DNA of 64,000 nt from positions 1-64,000 of the forward strand of contig CAZXEJ010000004.1 in the NCBI GenBank assembly GCA_964639895.1, written 5' to 3'. The stretch is from CAZXEJ01 sp964639895. GTDB lineage: Bacteria > Desulfobacterota_D > UBA1144 > Nemesobacterales > JADFKM01. The notes under the pieces are model-generated. The model did no database searches. It was not told the DNA's origin and saw nothing but the letters and a program-made list of their open reading frames with translations. Each line of letters starts with the position of its first letter. The first letter of the stretch is position 1. Made by a program: the position numbers and the translations under genes. Shown here in pieces: positions 17,548-27,570 of this stretch.

Positions 17548-19065
17548 TCATTCAACCTCGATGCCGCGGGCAGCCAGCAGGGTGCCCATGGCCCTCTCCA
17601 GGCGGGCCAGCGCTATGTTGTAGTCGGCCACGGCGCTTATCTTCTGCGCGCGGGCGCTCACCAGGTCGCGCTGGGCCTCAAGGACCTCACGCGTCGTTCC
17701 AACCCCGACAGCCAGCTTCTCCTCCTCGTTCCTGAGTACCTCCTCGGCAAGCCTCACGGCGACGTCGGCGGCCTCGATGCGACGCAAACCGTTTTCCACC
17801 TCGCGGACCGCGTTCCTTACGTCCAGCCTCACGTTGTCCACTACCCTCTCGAGCTCGTACTCACTCCTGTCCAGCTCGGCCACCGACCTCCGGTAATCGG
17901 CCTTGGCCGTCGCGTTATAGAGCGGTATGCTCAACACCCCGAGCACCTGCCACGAGACGAAGTCGGCGCCGAACAGCTGGTCGATGGCCTTGGTCTCGGA
18001 GGCGAACCTGTCCGCTATGGGAGGCGGGGTGGGGTCGAACACGAGGCGGTTGGGGTTGGCCTCGCCGCCCAGACCGTTGAGGGTAAGCGAGGTCTGAACG
18101 GAGAGCGAAGGCAGGCGCTGGTTCGAGTAGAATCCCTTGAGCACCCTCTTGCGCTTGAGATCGAGCTTCGCCTGTACCACCTCCGGCCGCTCCGAGACGG
18201 CCGTATCGATCGCCTGGTCGAGATCGACCTTCTTCTCCACCGTCACCGGGGCGTCCACCGGGACTACCTCCACGTCGAGCGGCAGGGAGAGGAGGTTCTT
18301 GAGACGGTCTTCTTCGGCCTTGAGGGCGTTCTCGGCCTCGATTAGATCGACCCTGCGGGCCGCAACCTCGGCCTCGGCCTGGATAACGGCCACGGAGGGA
18401 AGTACACCCACCTCTACCTTCGCCTCGTTGCGGCGCTTGAGGTCGAGAGCCAGGTCGAGGGCCGTCTTTGCAAGGTCGAGATTCTGCCTAGCCGCGACCA
18501 GGCGCCAATACGTGGATATCACCTGTAGAAGGGTGTCGGATACGACGATCTCGACCTGTTCCCTGCTCATCTGGGCGGTACGCTTGGCTACGGTTATCTG
18601 CGCCATGTTGACACGGGGGCCGAAGTTCTTGAGCAGGTCTTGACCGATCGTGAAGCTCAGAGAGGTGGTGAGGCTTGGGCTCAGCGTATCGAGCGGCGAA
18701 TCGGTCTCCGTTCTAGTGGCCTCGAAGTCCAGCAGGTCATAGAACGTGCCCGTAGGAAGCCTCCCTTCCAGGCCGCTCGACAGCGAGAATACCTTCGACT
18801 CGATCGTGCCGCTCTCAATGAAGGTGCTGGCCGTGGGAGTGTTGCTGTCGGTGTAGGAGCTCTCGATCTTGAACAGGGGATCGAACGTACCCCACCTGCT
18901 CAGCACGTCGGCCGCGGCGGCCTCGGCGTTCTTCTTCTCGATGAGGATGTCCTTGTTGCGCTCCAGAGCCCTGAGGACGGCCTGATCAAGGGTGAGACGA
19001 ACCACCTTCCCCGCACCCCCCACGGAGGACGTGACCAGCAACAACGCAAGCAGAATGTGCGACAT
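17548..19065 (-). CDS. TolC-family outer membrane efflux protein
   Basis: A 505-residue protein with a signal peptide (SHILLALLLVTSSVGGAG) and two copies of the OEP repeat rich in long coiled-coil helices. It begins VVRLTLDQAVLRALERNKDILI, a typical TolC-family opening, and contains LRRIEAADVAVRLAEEVL and an ending of long heptad helices. It would form the outer membrane channel of an efflux or type I secretion system; no membrane-fusion or pump gene is adjacent. The frame is open 30 codons upstream, but the ATG at 19065 has a perfect GGAGGA site and starts the signal peptide. Confidence 0.9.
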   Translation of the reverse strand: MSHILLALLLVTSSVGGAGKVVRLTLDQAVLRALERNKDILIEKKNAEAAAADVLSRWGTFDPLFKIESSYTDSNTPTASTFIESGTIESKVFSLSSGLEGRLPTGTFYDLLDFEATRTETDSPLDTLSPSLTTSLSFTIGQDLLKNFGPRVNMAQITVAKRTAQMSREQVEIVVSDTLLQVISTYWRLVAARQNLDLAKTALDLALDLKRRNEAKVEVGVLPSVAVIQAEAEVAARRVDLIEAENALKAEEDRLKNLLSLPLDVEVVPVDAPVTVEKKVDLDQAIDTAVSERPEVVQAKLDLKRKRVLKGFYSNQRLPSLSVQTSLTLNGLGGEANPNRLVFDPTPPPIADRFASETKAIDQLFGADFVSWQVLGVLSIPLYNATAKADYRRSVAELDRSEYELERVVDNVRLDVRNAVREVENGLRRIEAADVAVRLAEEVLRNEEEKLAVGVGTTREVLEAQRDLVSARAQKISAVADYNIALARLERAMGTLLAARGIEVE

Positions 19066-19190
19066 GACTTTCCTCCAAAGAGACGCCCCCGTTTGCCGTG
19101 CGGGCCGGGTTGTGACCGGCTCGACGCGCCGGGAGGGACTGCACGAGACCCGCACGAACCGTCCCGCACACCCACGGGTTCAGCGCGGGA

Positions 19191-19220
19191 TTTGTCTCGG
19201 CGGACCCGGCTGTTTATTAT
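19191..19220 (+). promoter_or_regulatory. candidate promoter of the DsbA-like gene
   Basis: TTTGTC (19191-19196), 18 bp, TATTAT (19215-19220). Leader of about 45 nt with only weak ribosome-site complementarity. Confidence 0.45.
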
Positions 19221-19272
19221 ATGCAATAGTTCCCCCCTGCGCCACACCGCAGGCGAGAGCGTCGGCCGAGAT

Positions 19273-19866
19273 ATGAAGATCACACTCTACTACGACTACG
19301 TATGCCCCTATTGCTACATCGCCACAACGCGGCTGCAGCGGCTCGGCGGCGAACTGGGATTCGAGGTGGAGTGGCGGGGAATAGAGATTCACCCCGAACT
19401 GCCCCCACAGGGAGTCCGCCGCAGGGAGACGCCCAGGGGCAGAGCACTAGAGGAGTACCTCCGCCTCGTGGCCGAGACCGAAGGGGTGGAGATATCGCTG
19501 CCCGGGTTCGTAACGAACACGAGGCCGGCGCTGGAGCTATCGGAACTGGCCAAAGACCTCGGCCTCTTCGGCGAGCTGCACGGTGCGCTCTACAGGGCGT
19601 ACTTCGTAGAGGGTGTCAACATAGGAATGCCGAACGAAGTGGCCCGGGTGGCCGTAAGAGCGGGACTCGACGCCCACGCGGTAGGGAGGGCCATAAAGAA
19701 CAGGACCATGAGGGAGCGCGTAGAGGAGAACGTGCGGGCGGCCGAGAGAGACATGGTGCTGGGGGTGCCTACCTGCGTCTGGGAGGACGGGTTCGCACTC
19801 TATGGCAACCAGGAGCTGGATACCCTGAGAAAGGTGCTCGAAGACCGCCGCTCCAGGGGCACATAG
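19273..19866 (+). CDS. DsbA-family thiol oxidoreductase (FrnE-like)
   Basis: A 197-residue thioredoxin-fold protein of the DsbA/FrnE/HCCA isomerase group. The redox motif is C11-P-Y-C14, right after strand ITLYYDYV, and the cis-proline loop is GVPTCVWEDGFALYGNQELDTL near the C terminus, typical of this family. No signal peptide, so it acts in the cytoplasm, unlike DsbA proper. The frame is open far upstream inside tolC-like antisense DNA; the ATG at 19273 is chosen because family members start just before the first strand and a promoter lies at 19191-19220. Substrate unknown. Confidence 0.88.
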   Translation: MKITLYYDYVCPYCYIATTRLQRLGGELGFEVEWRGIEIHPELPPQGVRRRETPRGRALEEYLRLVAETEGVEISLPGFVTNTRPALELSELAKDLGLFGELHGALYRAYFVEGVNIGMPNEVARVAVRAGLDAHAVGRAIKNRTMRERVEENVRAAERDMVLGVPTCVWEDGFALYGNQELDTLRKVLEDRRSRGT

Positions 19867-21841
19867 CACCGAACCACCCATCCCTACGTGCCAACGAGCA
19901 GGAGAGCGGCCAGAGGAGTCTCCCGGAGCCCTCGTCCAACCGCGTCCGACTCCACGGTCGTCACGGCCGCCGTTCCATCGGCCCAGCCGGCCGTGTCATT
20001 CCCGCGCCCGTATGGTGGGGAGGAGACGCCGCAGCGGAAACGAAGCGGACGCGACAGGATTCCCGAAGCGGGAGCGCACCTTCCGCCGTTCCTTCCCAGG
20101 CTGCGGCCGAAGCCTCTAGCGGCCAAGGAACAATACACCACCCCCACCGTTGCGGACATTGAGGGCGCATGCGGTAGGACGTAGGGAGACGCAGAAGGGT
20201 CGGAGGCGCCCACCCCATAACCACCTTAAACACCCAAGTGTAGGGTTGAAACTGATCCGCTCACTCGAAGCGCACCGCCGGCGCACGCGGTCCACGGTTT
20301 GCGTGTTGCGTGGCGCCTCTCCCCCCTCGGCGTACGCATGCAGCGGGCCGGAGCCTTCGTCCACAACGCCGGTGCTGACCGAGGATACCCCGCCGAGAAA
20401 ACGGTGACGCCTTGCCATCCGAGACGTGCTCAGCCGGTGAAGGACCGTTCCAAAGCACTTTTGGACGGGGACGAAAGAACACGGCTGTGCCTAAACACCG
20501 TATCGATGGAACTCCGCCCAAGGAGCCGGTACGTCACATCCAACGCGGCGACGGGGATGCGGAGACGGAGCCAATGCGTGATGAAAACCGTGCCGACCTA
20601 GACGACCGGCCTCGGAGAGCCAACCGATGGTCCGGCCACGGCCGGCCTTACCGCCCCGGCGTTCCCTCACACACAGGGTAGGTCAGCCGGCAAAGGCGAT
20701 GAACGCCATCCTCGCCATCGCCCGCAACGGTGAAGAAATGCCGCGGGAGATGGACGAGCGGAGCAACAAACGGCTTTCCCCCCTCACCACGGCGCACGGT
20801 AAGGTAGAGGAAGGCCAAAGGGGCTCGGTATAGTGTCACGCGCTCAGGCCGTGCTTCTCCACAGTGGGTTCGGGTCGCGGAACCGCTTGAACCAGCCGAG
20901 CACATCCACCACTCGCCGGAGGAGTGGTCGGAGGGCAAGCGAAGGTTCCCCCCGATTCGACTCTCACACCAGGGCAAGGGTACGGGCTCAGGCTCGGCCG
21001 GCAATTTGAGCACCCCAGACGGCTCCACGCCGAGAGGCGTGGAGTGCAACAACCCATATCGGCTGCGGCACTTACCCGCTGGAAACCGCAACGCCGTGCG
21101 TCGTGTGCAGCACCCCCCCACGGCGGCCTCATTCACATCCGCCGGGGCGAGTCACGCACATGTTGCTGGCTACCGGGCATACGTCACGCGCGCCCGGTTG
21201 CGATACCCGCGCGGCGGTGGACACCCACCGGCGCCGTTGCCGAGCACCATCGCGGCATGGGGGAGACGCTCAGATGAAACAACCCTCCAAGCACGCCGGA
21301 GAGCGCAATCGGGCAGAACGCTACACCAACCGATTCCCTGCTGGCAATACACACTCGGCGAGTATGTAGACGGTCTTGGATACACCGCTGCACCCACGAC
21401 GCCGCTCGACAGCGGCACCCACTACAAGCGAACCGGCTCGAAGCACCTCCCTTCCTACGCGGCCGTCTCGATCCCCCAAGAGCCATCTTCCGGGTACAGC
21501 AGAACACACCTACTTCCCTAGCGCCAATGCTTTCCGTCCCCACGAGACTCTCCTCCATATCTCCTCCCTATCGCATCGGGTACGGCGATCCTTCGCAGCC
21601 CTCTACTTAAACACGCCCCTTATGACCGCGCCATGCACATCCCTCTCCTCAAGCCCACCCAAGCGCGACGACATGCCCCCATACTCGCCGCACACCTTTC
21701 CCTGCCCGATTTGCCACCACTACGATCGCGAAAACGCACGCAACCTGACGCCCCGACGATCGAAACTAAGGAAGAAATGAGAGAACACCTCGTGCGAGCG
21801 AGCTGTGATCACCTGCCCCCCTGTTCGCCAGTCGAAGGACG
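19867..21841. other. 2 kb stretch without a recognisable gene
   Basis: The longest desert in the window. Open frames are short, overlapping and lack ribosome sites or family features. It contains several GC hairpins, the most regular at 21023-21044, and paired segments around 20850-20915. No known RNA consensus was recognised. It lies between the 3' ends of two convergent genes (DsbA-like and porin), so promoter function for either neighbour is not expected. Confidence 0.6.
21023..21044. other. perfect hairpin with GAGA tetraloop in the desert
   Basis: CTCCACGCC (21023-21031), GAGA, GGCGTGGAG (21036-21044): nine perfect base pairs capped by a GNRA loop when read as + strand RNA. No U run follows, so it is not a standard terminator. 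It may be part of an uncharacterised RNA or chance. Confidence 0.5.
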
Positions 21842-21876
21842 AAAAAAAAGGGAGCAAGCCACCCAGGCCTGCTCCC
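21842..21876 (-). terminator. rho-independent terminator of the porin gene
   Basis: On the minus strand, an 11-bp stem (GGGAGCAGGCC with GGCTTGCTCCC, one G-U) around loop TGGGT, followed by eight T. It lies 40 bp after the porin stop. Confidence 0.95.
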
Positions 21877-21915
21877 TCCACGCCGTTTACGACGTATCTT
21901 AGCGTCTCTTCGGCT

Positions 21916-23529
21916 TTACTTCTTGAAGAACTGGTCCACGTAGACCATGATCCTTCCCTGGAAAGCGAACGGAGTATCCGGGTCACTGAAGTCACTCGGA
22001 TTGGCACCGCCGCCCACCATCAAGGCCGCGCGCTGCTTCACCAGGTCGTCGTAACCGTTGGCAGGAATGAAGACGCTACCGATGAGATCGAAGTTCACAC
22101 CGGGTACTACCTCGATGGTCACAGTCCCCTCGAGCTCGGAGCCGAGGAACCGGTCCACCCTGCCGTCGGCGTCCACGCCGGTGAAGAAACCGGGCTCAAC
22201 AAGCGCCTGCCTCTCCTGGTTCCAGGCGAACAGCACCTGCGGGGTGAAGGAAAGGTTGTCGAGAACCTTCACGGTACCCCATGCCCTGATGTAGTAGGCA
22301 TTGATCACGCTGTTCTCAAGACCGTAGATCGTGGGGATAAGGTGCCTGAACAGCAGGTTGTCGACGTTATACGCGGGATTGAAGGCGAGGATGTTGCCCT
22401 GGAAATCTCCGCCGTCACTGGCGGGATCGACCTCGTCACCGCTTGCATAGCCGAACTCCGCGGCCAGCAGCTTGATGGGGAAGCCGGGATAGACCTCACC
22501 CCGAACGGCGAATATCAGGTTGCCGGGCTTGATGTCGGCCTGGTCCCTACCGTCGATCGAGAAGGCGCTGATACCGGTGAGCTTACCGAAGGCGTGCTGC
22601 GTCTCGGCAGCCAGACGGAAGAAGTCGGTCTTGTAGTCGAGCATCGTGGCCCACAGGAAGACGTCGGCGTTTATGTCGGTGCCGGCGAGGTTGGTCTGGT
22701 GGATGTAGGGAAACACGTAACCACCGATGGTGAAGCCGCCCTTGTTGTAGACGAGGGCGAAGGCACCGCCGTCCCAACCGTCACCGCTGCCCGTCGTCAG
22801 ACCGCCGCCCAGAGTAGAGGAACCCTGGCGGAACCTGTCGGACACGAAGATGAAGGTGAAGGTTCCATCGGCAACGGGCCAAGACTTCAGATAGAGGAAC
22901 CTGTCGAGAATAAATCCGAGGTCGGAATTGGGATCCCAACCGCCGTTGGCCAGAATTCCAAGACCCCAGTCAAAGGGCTGGCGGCCAACACGGATGAAAC
23001 CGAGGTTGTTCGGAAGAACGACATCCATGTGCAGCATGCGCACGTTGAAGAACTGGACATCGTCCACCGCCTGATGCTGTGCCCCGAAGGCCAAGCTCAC
23101 GGGAGTACCGAACAGGCCGTTGAAACGAACGTCGCTGTTGTTGCCCTGGATGAGAGCACCACGGAACCTGTCATTGGGGGTGAGGGACGAGAAAATGATA
23201 TCCCTCAGAAGAATGTTGTTGGTGCCGCCCCAGATCATGTTGTCGGCGACGTCCACCTGCGCCCTTATGGTCACCGAGTCGCTCAGCACCAGCTGCGGGG
23301 TCAAGCGCAGCCTAGTGTCAGCGAAAACGATGTTGTCGTCGTTGTCGTTAAAGCCCAGGGCCTGCGCCTCGGCTTTATCGAGGGTATTGACGAATGTGCC
23401 GTTCTTTATGACGTGCACTCTGGTACGCATGTAACTTGGGAACCCGCCCAAGGTCAGCTCAACCGCATATGACGGCAGAGCCACCATCAACGCCAGAAGA
23501 AACGCTAAGAGCCATTTGGCCTTATTCAT
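21916..23529 (-). CDS. porin-like outer membrane beta-barrel protein
   Basis: A 537-residue exported protein. The signal peptide is about residues 1-22 (LLAFLLALMVALPSYA, cleaved before VELTLGGF). The mature part is a run of amphipathic strands rich in aromatic, Asp, Asn and Gly residues (FIRVGRQPFDWGLGILANGGWDPNSD, GGYVFPYIHQTN), as in substrate-nonspecific porins. No named family recognised with certainty. Two near-consensus promoters, a strong ribosome site (AGGAGGTAAGGAG) and a perfect terminator all point to a very abundant single-gene transcript. Cargo unknown. Confidence 0.8.
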   Translation of the reverse strand: MNKAKWLLAFLLALMVALPSYAVELTLGGFPSYMRTRVHVIKNGTFVNTLDKAEAQALGFNDNDDNIVFADTRLRLTPQLVLSDSVTIRAQVDVADNMIWGGTNNILLRDIIFSSLTPNDRFRGALIQGNNSDVRFNGLFGTPVSLAFGAQHQAVDDVQFFNVRMLHMDVVLPNNLGFIRVGRQPFDWGLGILANGGWDPNSDLGFILDRFLYLKSWPVADGTFTFIFVSDRFRQGSSTLGGGLTTGSGDGWDGGAFALVYNKGGFTIGGYVFPYIHQTNLAGTDINADVFLWATMLDYKTDFFRLAAETQHAFGKLTGISAFSIDGRDQADIKPGNLIFAVRGEVYPGFPIKLLAAEFGYASGDEVDPASDGGDFQGNILAFNPAYNVDNLLFRHLIPTIYGLENSVINAYYIRAWGTVKVLDNLSFTPQVLFAWNQERQALVEPGFFTGVDADGRVDRFLGSELEGTVTIEVVPGVNFDLIGSVFIPANGYDDLVKQRAALMVGGGANPSDFSDPDTPFAFQGRIMVYVDQFFKK

Positions 23530-23566
23530 CTCTCCTTACCTCCTTTAATGTGTTAAATTCCCGTCT

Positions 23567-23596
23567 ACTCTAACCCAACCAGTAGACCATTGTCAA
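23567..23596 (-). promoter_or_regulatory. porin promoter, proximal
   Basis: Minus strand TTGACA (23591-23596), 18 bp, TAGAGT (23567-23572). It is preceded by CGC, as is the distal copy. Confidence 0.6.
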
Positions 23597-23655
23597 GCGC
23601 TACGGCCCCCGCTCCCCTGCAGGGCGGACACCCGCCCCCCTAGCAGTTACTCTTA

Positions 23656-23684
23656 TTTGTAATACATTTGCTTCTCCATGTCAA
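23656..23684 (-). promoter_or_regulatory. porin promoter, distal
   Basis: Minus strand TTGACA (23679-23684), 17 bp, TACAAA (23656-23661), preceded by CGC. Together with the proximal copy it makes a tandem promoter. Confidence 0.55.
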
Positions 23685-23892
23685 GCGAAAATTTGCACCC
23701 CCTCCAACTTAAGGAAATGCATTAACTTAGCACCCTAACCCATCAATCACCGTGCAAATGGTTTCGCTGGTACTATATATGAGAAGGAGCAAACAAAGCG
23801 GAAGGGCAGTGCGTGCCGCGCGCTCGTCCGAGGGACGTGAACGCCGACAGCGGCCGACGAGCACAGCCCCCGACGACGAAGGAGACCCCCAG

Positions 23893-25059
23893 GTGAAGGC
23901 GAATGACAGCGGTCCTGGAAAGCTCGCCGATCTCATAGCGGCCGAATGCCGCAAGGTCGGGGCGATCACGTTCGCGCGTTTCATGGAGCTGGCCTTGTAC
24001 CATGAAACCATGGGCTACTACACCAGCGGAGCGGCCGTGGACGGCAAGGGAGGGGACTACTATACGAGCGTCCACACGGGTGGTGTGTTCGGGGCCGTCC
24101 TTGCCAGGTTCGCCCTCGCCGTCAGGCGTCACCTCGGGCTTGGACGGCTGGCCGTGGTCGAGGTGGGCTCGGGATCGGGCCTGCTTGCCCGAGACATGCT
24201 CGACGCGCTGGCCGATATCGACCGCGACGCCTACTCGTCGACCACATACCACTTGGTTGAAAGGAGCAAGGAGCGGCTTTCGGCCTCGCTCGCGCGTCTT
24301 GACAGGCACGCCGAACGCGTGAGAGCACACCACGCCCTCGAAGAGGTCGGCACGGTCGAGGGGCTGGTGATGGCCCACGAGCTGTTCGACGCGCTCCCCT
24401 TCCACAGGGTGAAGATGAGCGAGGGAGGAATCGAGGAACTCTACGTATCGGTGGACGGCCAAGGGGGGTTCTCCTTTACGGCGGCTCCCCCCTCCAGGCC
24501 CGAGCTCGAGAGCTACGTCGCCTCCCTAGGGGTGGAACTCTCTCCCGGCCAGGTGATCGAGATCTGCCTGGAGGCCCGTCCCATGCACACGCTCATGTCC
24601 GCCGCGCTCCGCCGAGGCTTTCTGCTGATCGTCGACTACGGCTCGCTTGCTCCCTCACTCTACTCCCCCTCTCGTCCGGAGGGGACGATGCGCTGCTTCC
24701 ACCGCCACCGCCTCGACGACGAGCCGTTCTCACTGATCGGGCGAAAAGACATAACGGCGAGCGTTGATTTCTCAAACCTCATCCGCGCGGGTGAGGCGTC
24801 GGGCCTGGAGACGGTGAAATACACTACTCAGGGCCAATTCCTCGTCGATTGGGGAATACTCGACGTCATCGAGGCCCTGGCGAACGATCCTGGACTGGGA
24901 GATGTGGAACGCGCGCGCGCGGTGGCCGGAGCAAGAACCCTCTTCCTGCCGGAACTGATGGGCTCGGCCTTCAAGGTGCTGCTGCAAGCCAAAGGAACCG
25001 CTACCGACAGGTTCTACCCCCCTTCTCCACTGCGACTCGACCGGGGTGGGGTCGAGTAA
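23893..25059 (+). CDS. MidA/NDUFAF7-family SAM-dependent methyltransferase
   Basis: A 388-residue class I methyltransferase-like protein of the MidA (DUF185) family; the mitochondrial member NDUFAF7 methylates an arginine of complex I. Family marks are GAITFARFMELALYHETMGYYTS, the SAM motif VVEVGSGSGLLARDML, and MAHELFDALPFHRV, plus LLIVDYG. The frame is open from 23752, but the extra 47 residues are low-complexity basic; the GTG at 23893 has AAGGAG exactly 8 bases upstream and is chosen. The TATATA near 23773 could be its -10. Divergent from the porin. Confidence 0.85.
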   Translation: MKANDSGPGKLADLIAAECRKVGAITFARFMELALYHETMGYYTSGAAVDGKGGDYYTSVHTGGVFGAVLARFALAVRRHLGLGRLAVVEVGSGSGLLARDMLDALADIDRDAYSSTTYHLVERSKERLSASLARLDRHAERVRAHHALEEVGTVEGLVMAHELFDALPFHRVKMSEGGIEELYVSVDGQGGFSFTAAPPSRPELESYVASLGVELSPGQVIEICLEARPMHTLMSAALRRGFLLIVDYGSLAPSLYSPSRPEGTMRCFHRHRLDDEPFSLIGRKDITASVDFSNLIRAGEASGLETVKYTTQGQFLVDWGILDVIEALANDPGLGDVERARAVAGARTLFLPELMGSAFKVLLQAKGTATDRFYPPSPLRLDRGGVE

Positions 25060-26195
25060 GGCGTGACGGCGCACACGTGCGCGCTACTACCACCGGGCGG
25101 TACGGCGACGGAGCCGCGGAACCCACCGCCCGTTGTACGGCGCATCCCCTTAGCCTGACCCCAACCCAATCTTATCCCCGCCGCGGCCGTAGAGGTGGGC
25201 GGTGCCGAAGGCGCCCCCTACTCCCCCCTGCTCCGCCCCTCCTTGTGCGGGTGGCTGGAGGACGATGCACGACCGGGAAGCGGTGTCTACTTTTTCTCAA
25301 CGAGCGGGGAGAGTGCGTGTGATATCGACGACCCCCCGTAGGCCGCAGGGCCGCATCAATAGAGCGCGGGATGGAGACGAGCGAAAAACCGAAGTCGTCG
25401 TCATACGGGGCCTCAAGGCGGCGCCTCCCCACCCACCGCTCTCGAGGGCGCAACACTCCGAGGCGATGCAGCTCGACGTCCCTACCGACCGTGGGACTCC
25501 CGGTGGATTTTTGGGGCCGCGGTAGAACGAGTCTGCCACGCGCAACGGCCAGAGGCGTTGAGAGGACAACGGCCAAGGGGTTGCCACCCGCACATCCACA
25601 CCGCATGAGATGGAGCGCCGCCCTGAGCGCAGGGTCTCTTCGGGCCATGCACGCACGCGGTAAGGACCCAAAGCAAGGCCGTCTGCGTGATTTCCCCCGC
25701 CGTTCGCCCGCTCAGCCGAAGCCCAAGCCGCCGACCCACATCGTGAGCCCCCCACGGCGCACGTATGGGCCCCGCCTCCAAGCAATGCGGAGATGGGGGG
25801 GCGGCGCTCCACCGAGGGACGGAAGGGCCGGCGCGTAATCGTCCGCGGGAGCCGACCGGACCGCCTCCCCCCCGACCATGGAAGGACGGAGCACATTGTG
25901 CCAAGACGAGATGGGCCCAAACCACTCCCCAGCGGACGTAACGGCCGCGTGGATCATCAAGCCCCCTCTGTCACCGCTCCCCCTTTCTCCCCCGCGCGGG
26001 TGGAAGGGGGCACTTGGCCGAGCGCGACACCCGCCTCAGGCCGTTCGGCGCTCACGTCCACGCCACCACTTACGCAAACAGCTGAGCTCGACGCATACGA
26101 CGACTCCTTTCCCATCCTCATCCAAAAGACGGGAGGGGCGCATACAAACCCTCCGCATCACCCCCGCGTCCTCTCCCCCCGGCGCCGCGCCCATG
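25060..26195. other. 1.1 kb stretch without a recognisable gene
   Basis: C-rich on the + strand, with overlapping short frames on both strands and no ribosome sites at plausible starts. No RNA consensus seen. It separates midA from the dapL promoter. Confidence 0.6.
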
Positions 26196-26224
26196 TTGCC
26201 CCGGCGGCGGCCTTTTGTTATCAT
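26196..26224 (+). promoter_or_regulatory. promoter of dapL
   Basis: TTGCCC (26196-26201), 17 bp, TATCAT (26219-26224). Predicted start near 26231, 34 nt before the GTG at 26265. Confidence 0.55.
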
Positions 26225-26264
26225 AAGGGACCTCACCAACTCAGAGACAGGGGGAGTACGGCAC

Positions 26265-27431
26265 GTGGATATAAAATGGGCACAGCGCATAGCGGAGCTT
26301 CCGCCCTATCTTTTCGCCGAGATCGACGCCAAGAAGAGTGAGCTCGAGCGGCAGGGAGTGGACATAATCGACCTCGGCGTGGGAGACCCCGACATGCCGA
26401 CCCCCTCCCACATAGTGCACGCGCTCGAGCGCGCGGCGAACGACCCGCGCTACCACCGATACCCCTCCTATGCCGGCATGTCGGCCTTCCGCGAGGCGGC
26501 CGCCCGGTGGATGGAGAAGCGGTTCGGCGTCAAGCTCGATCCCGACACCGAGGTCCTGGCGCTCATAGGGTCGAAGGAGGGGGTGGCCCACCTGCCGCTC
26601 GCCCTCGTCGATCCGGGCGACGTCGTGCTGGTCCCGGACCCGGGCTATCCGGTCTATCCCGTCTCGGCCACCTTCGCAGGCGGCATCCCCTGGCCCATGC
26701 CGCTGCTTCGCGACCGCGGGTTCCTGCCCGATCTCGACGCCATCCCCGAGCACGTCCGGCGCCGTGCCAGACTCATGTTCATCAATTACCCCAACAACCC
26801 CACCACGGCCGTGGCCGACAAGAGGTTCTTCGAGGATGTGGTCGCCTTCGCCCTCGAGAACGAAATCGTCGTCTGTCACGACGCCGCATACACCGAGATC
26901 GCCTTCGACGGCCTCCGCTGCCCGAGCTTCCTCGAGGTCGACGGGGCGCGCGAGGTCGGCGTGGAGCTGCACTCACACTCGAAGACCTACAACATGACCG
27001 GCTGGCGCATAGCGTTCGCCGCAGGCAACCCCCGAGTCATCGGTGCGCTCGGCAAGGTCAAGACCAACATCGACTCCGGTGCGTTCGAGGCCGTGCAGGT
27101 CGCCGCAATCGAAGCGCTGGACAACTACGAGCTGGGACTGGCCGAAAGGGTGGGCACATACCAGCACCGCAGGGACATCTTCTGCAAAGGCCTCGAGCAG
27201 GCCGGCCTTGCCTACCACCCGACGAAGGCCACCTTCTACGTGTGGATCGAGGTGCCCCCGGGCTACACGTCCGCCGGCTTTGCAGAAAAGCTCCTTACGG
27301 AGGCAGGTCTAGTCGTCACGCCCGGAAACGGCTTCGGCAGCGCCGGCGAAGGTTACGTGCGGGTGAGCCTCACCATACCCACGCCCCGCCTCGAAGAGGC
27401 GGTGGAGAGGCTGGGCAAACTCACCATATAA
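26265..27431 (+). CDS. dapL: LL-diaminopimelate aminotransferase
   Basis: A 388-residue fold-type I PLP aminotransferase. It closely matches DapL, which makes LL-diaminopimelate directly from tetrahydrodipicolinate for lysine and peptidoglycan. Marks: DLGVGDPDMPTP, the HRYPSYAGMSAFREAAARW segment, LIGSKEGVAHLPLAL, DPGYPVYPVS, NYPNNPTTAVA and the PLP lysine K240 in HSKTYNMTGWR. The frame is open upstream from 25878, but the GTG at 26265 has GGGGAG 8 bases before it, follows a promoter, and gives the family length. A small terminator follows. No other dap gene is adjacent. Confidence 0.9.
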   Translation: MDIKWAQRIAELPPYLFAEIDAKKSELERQGVDIIDLGVGDPDMPTPSHIVHALERAANDPRYHRYPSYAGMSAFREAAARWMEKRFGVKLDPDTEVLALIGSKEGVAHLPLALVDPGDVVLVPDPGYPVYPVSATFAGGIPWPMPLLRDRGFLPDLDAIPEHVRRRARLMFINYPNNPTTAVADKRFFEDVVAFALENEIVVCHDAAYTEIAFDGLRCPSFLEVDGAREVGVELHSHSKTYNMTGWRIAFAAGNPRVIGALGKVKTNIDSGAFEAVQVAAIEALDNYELGLAERVGTYQHRRDIFCKGLEQAGLAYHPTKATFYVWIEVPPGYTSAGFAEKLLTEAGLVVTPGNGFGSAGEGYVRVSLTIPTPRLEEAVERLGKLTI

Positions 27432-27442
27432 TGAATGTATGT

Positions 27443-27461
27443 AGGGGTAGGGACCCCTTTT
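27443..27461 (+). terminator. short terminator after dapL
   Basis: AGGGGT (27443-27448), loop AGGG, ACCCCT (27453-27458), then TTTTCTCT. The stem is short but perfect. Confidence 0.55.
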
Positions 27462-27570
27462 CTCTCCGCACCGGAGCTTGTGGTCTGGCGACGACGCACG
27501 GTTCCCAGGGAACGAGTTAGCGGTCGCCGTTGAGACCGTGGGGGGGTCCGCTCCGCCCTAAGGTGAACCA

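Noticed and set aside
20699..20833. Short + frame (MNAILAIARNGEEMPREMDERSN...) in the 2 kb desert
   Set aside because: It reads somewhat like protein but has no ribosome site, promoter or family match, and the opposite strand is open too.
21805..23472. 555-residue + frame antisense to the porin
   Set aside because: The minus strand has a signal peptide, ribosome site, promoters and terminator; the + frame is a shadow.
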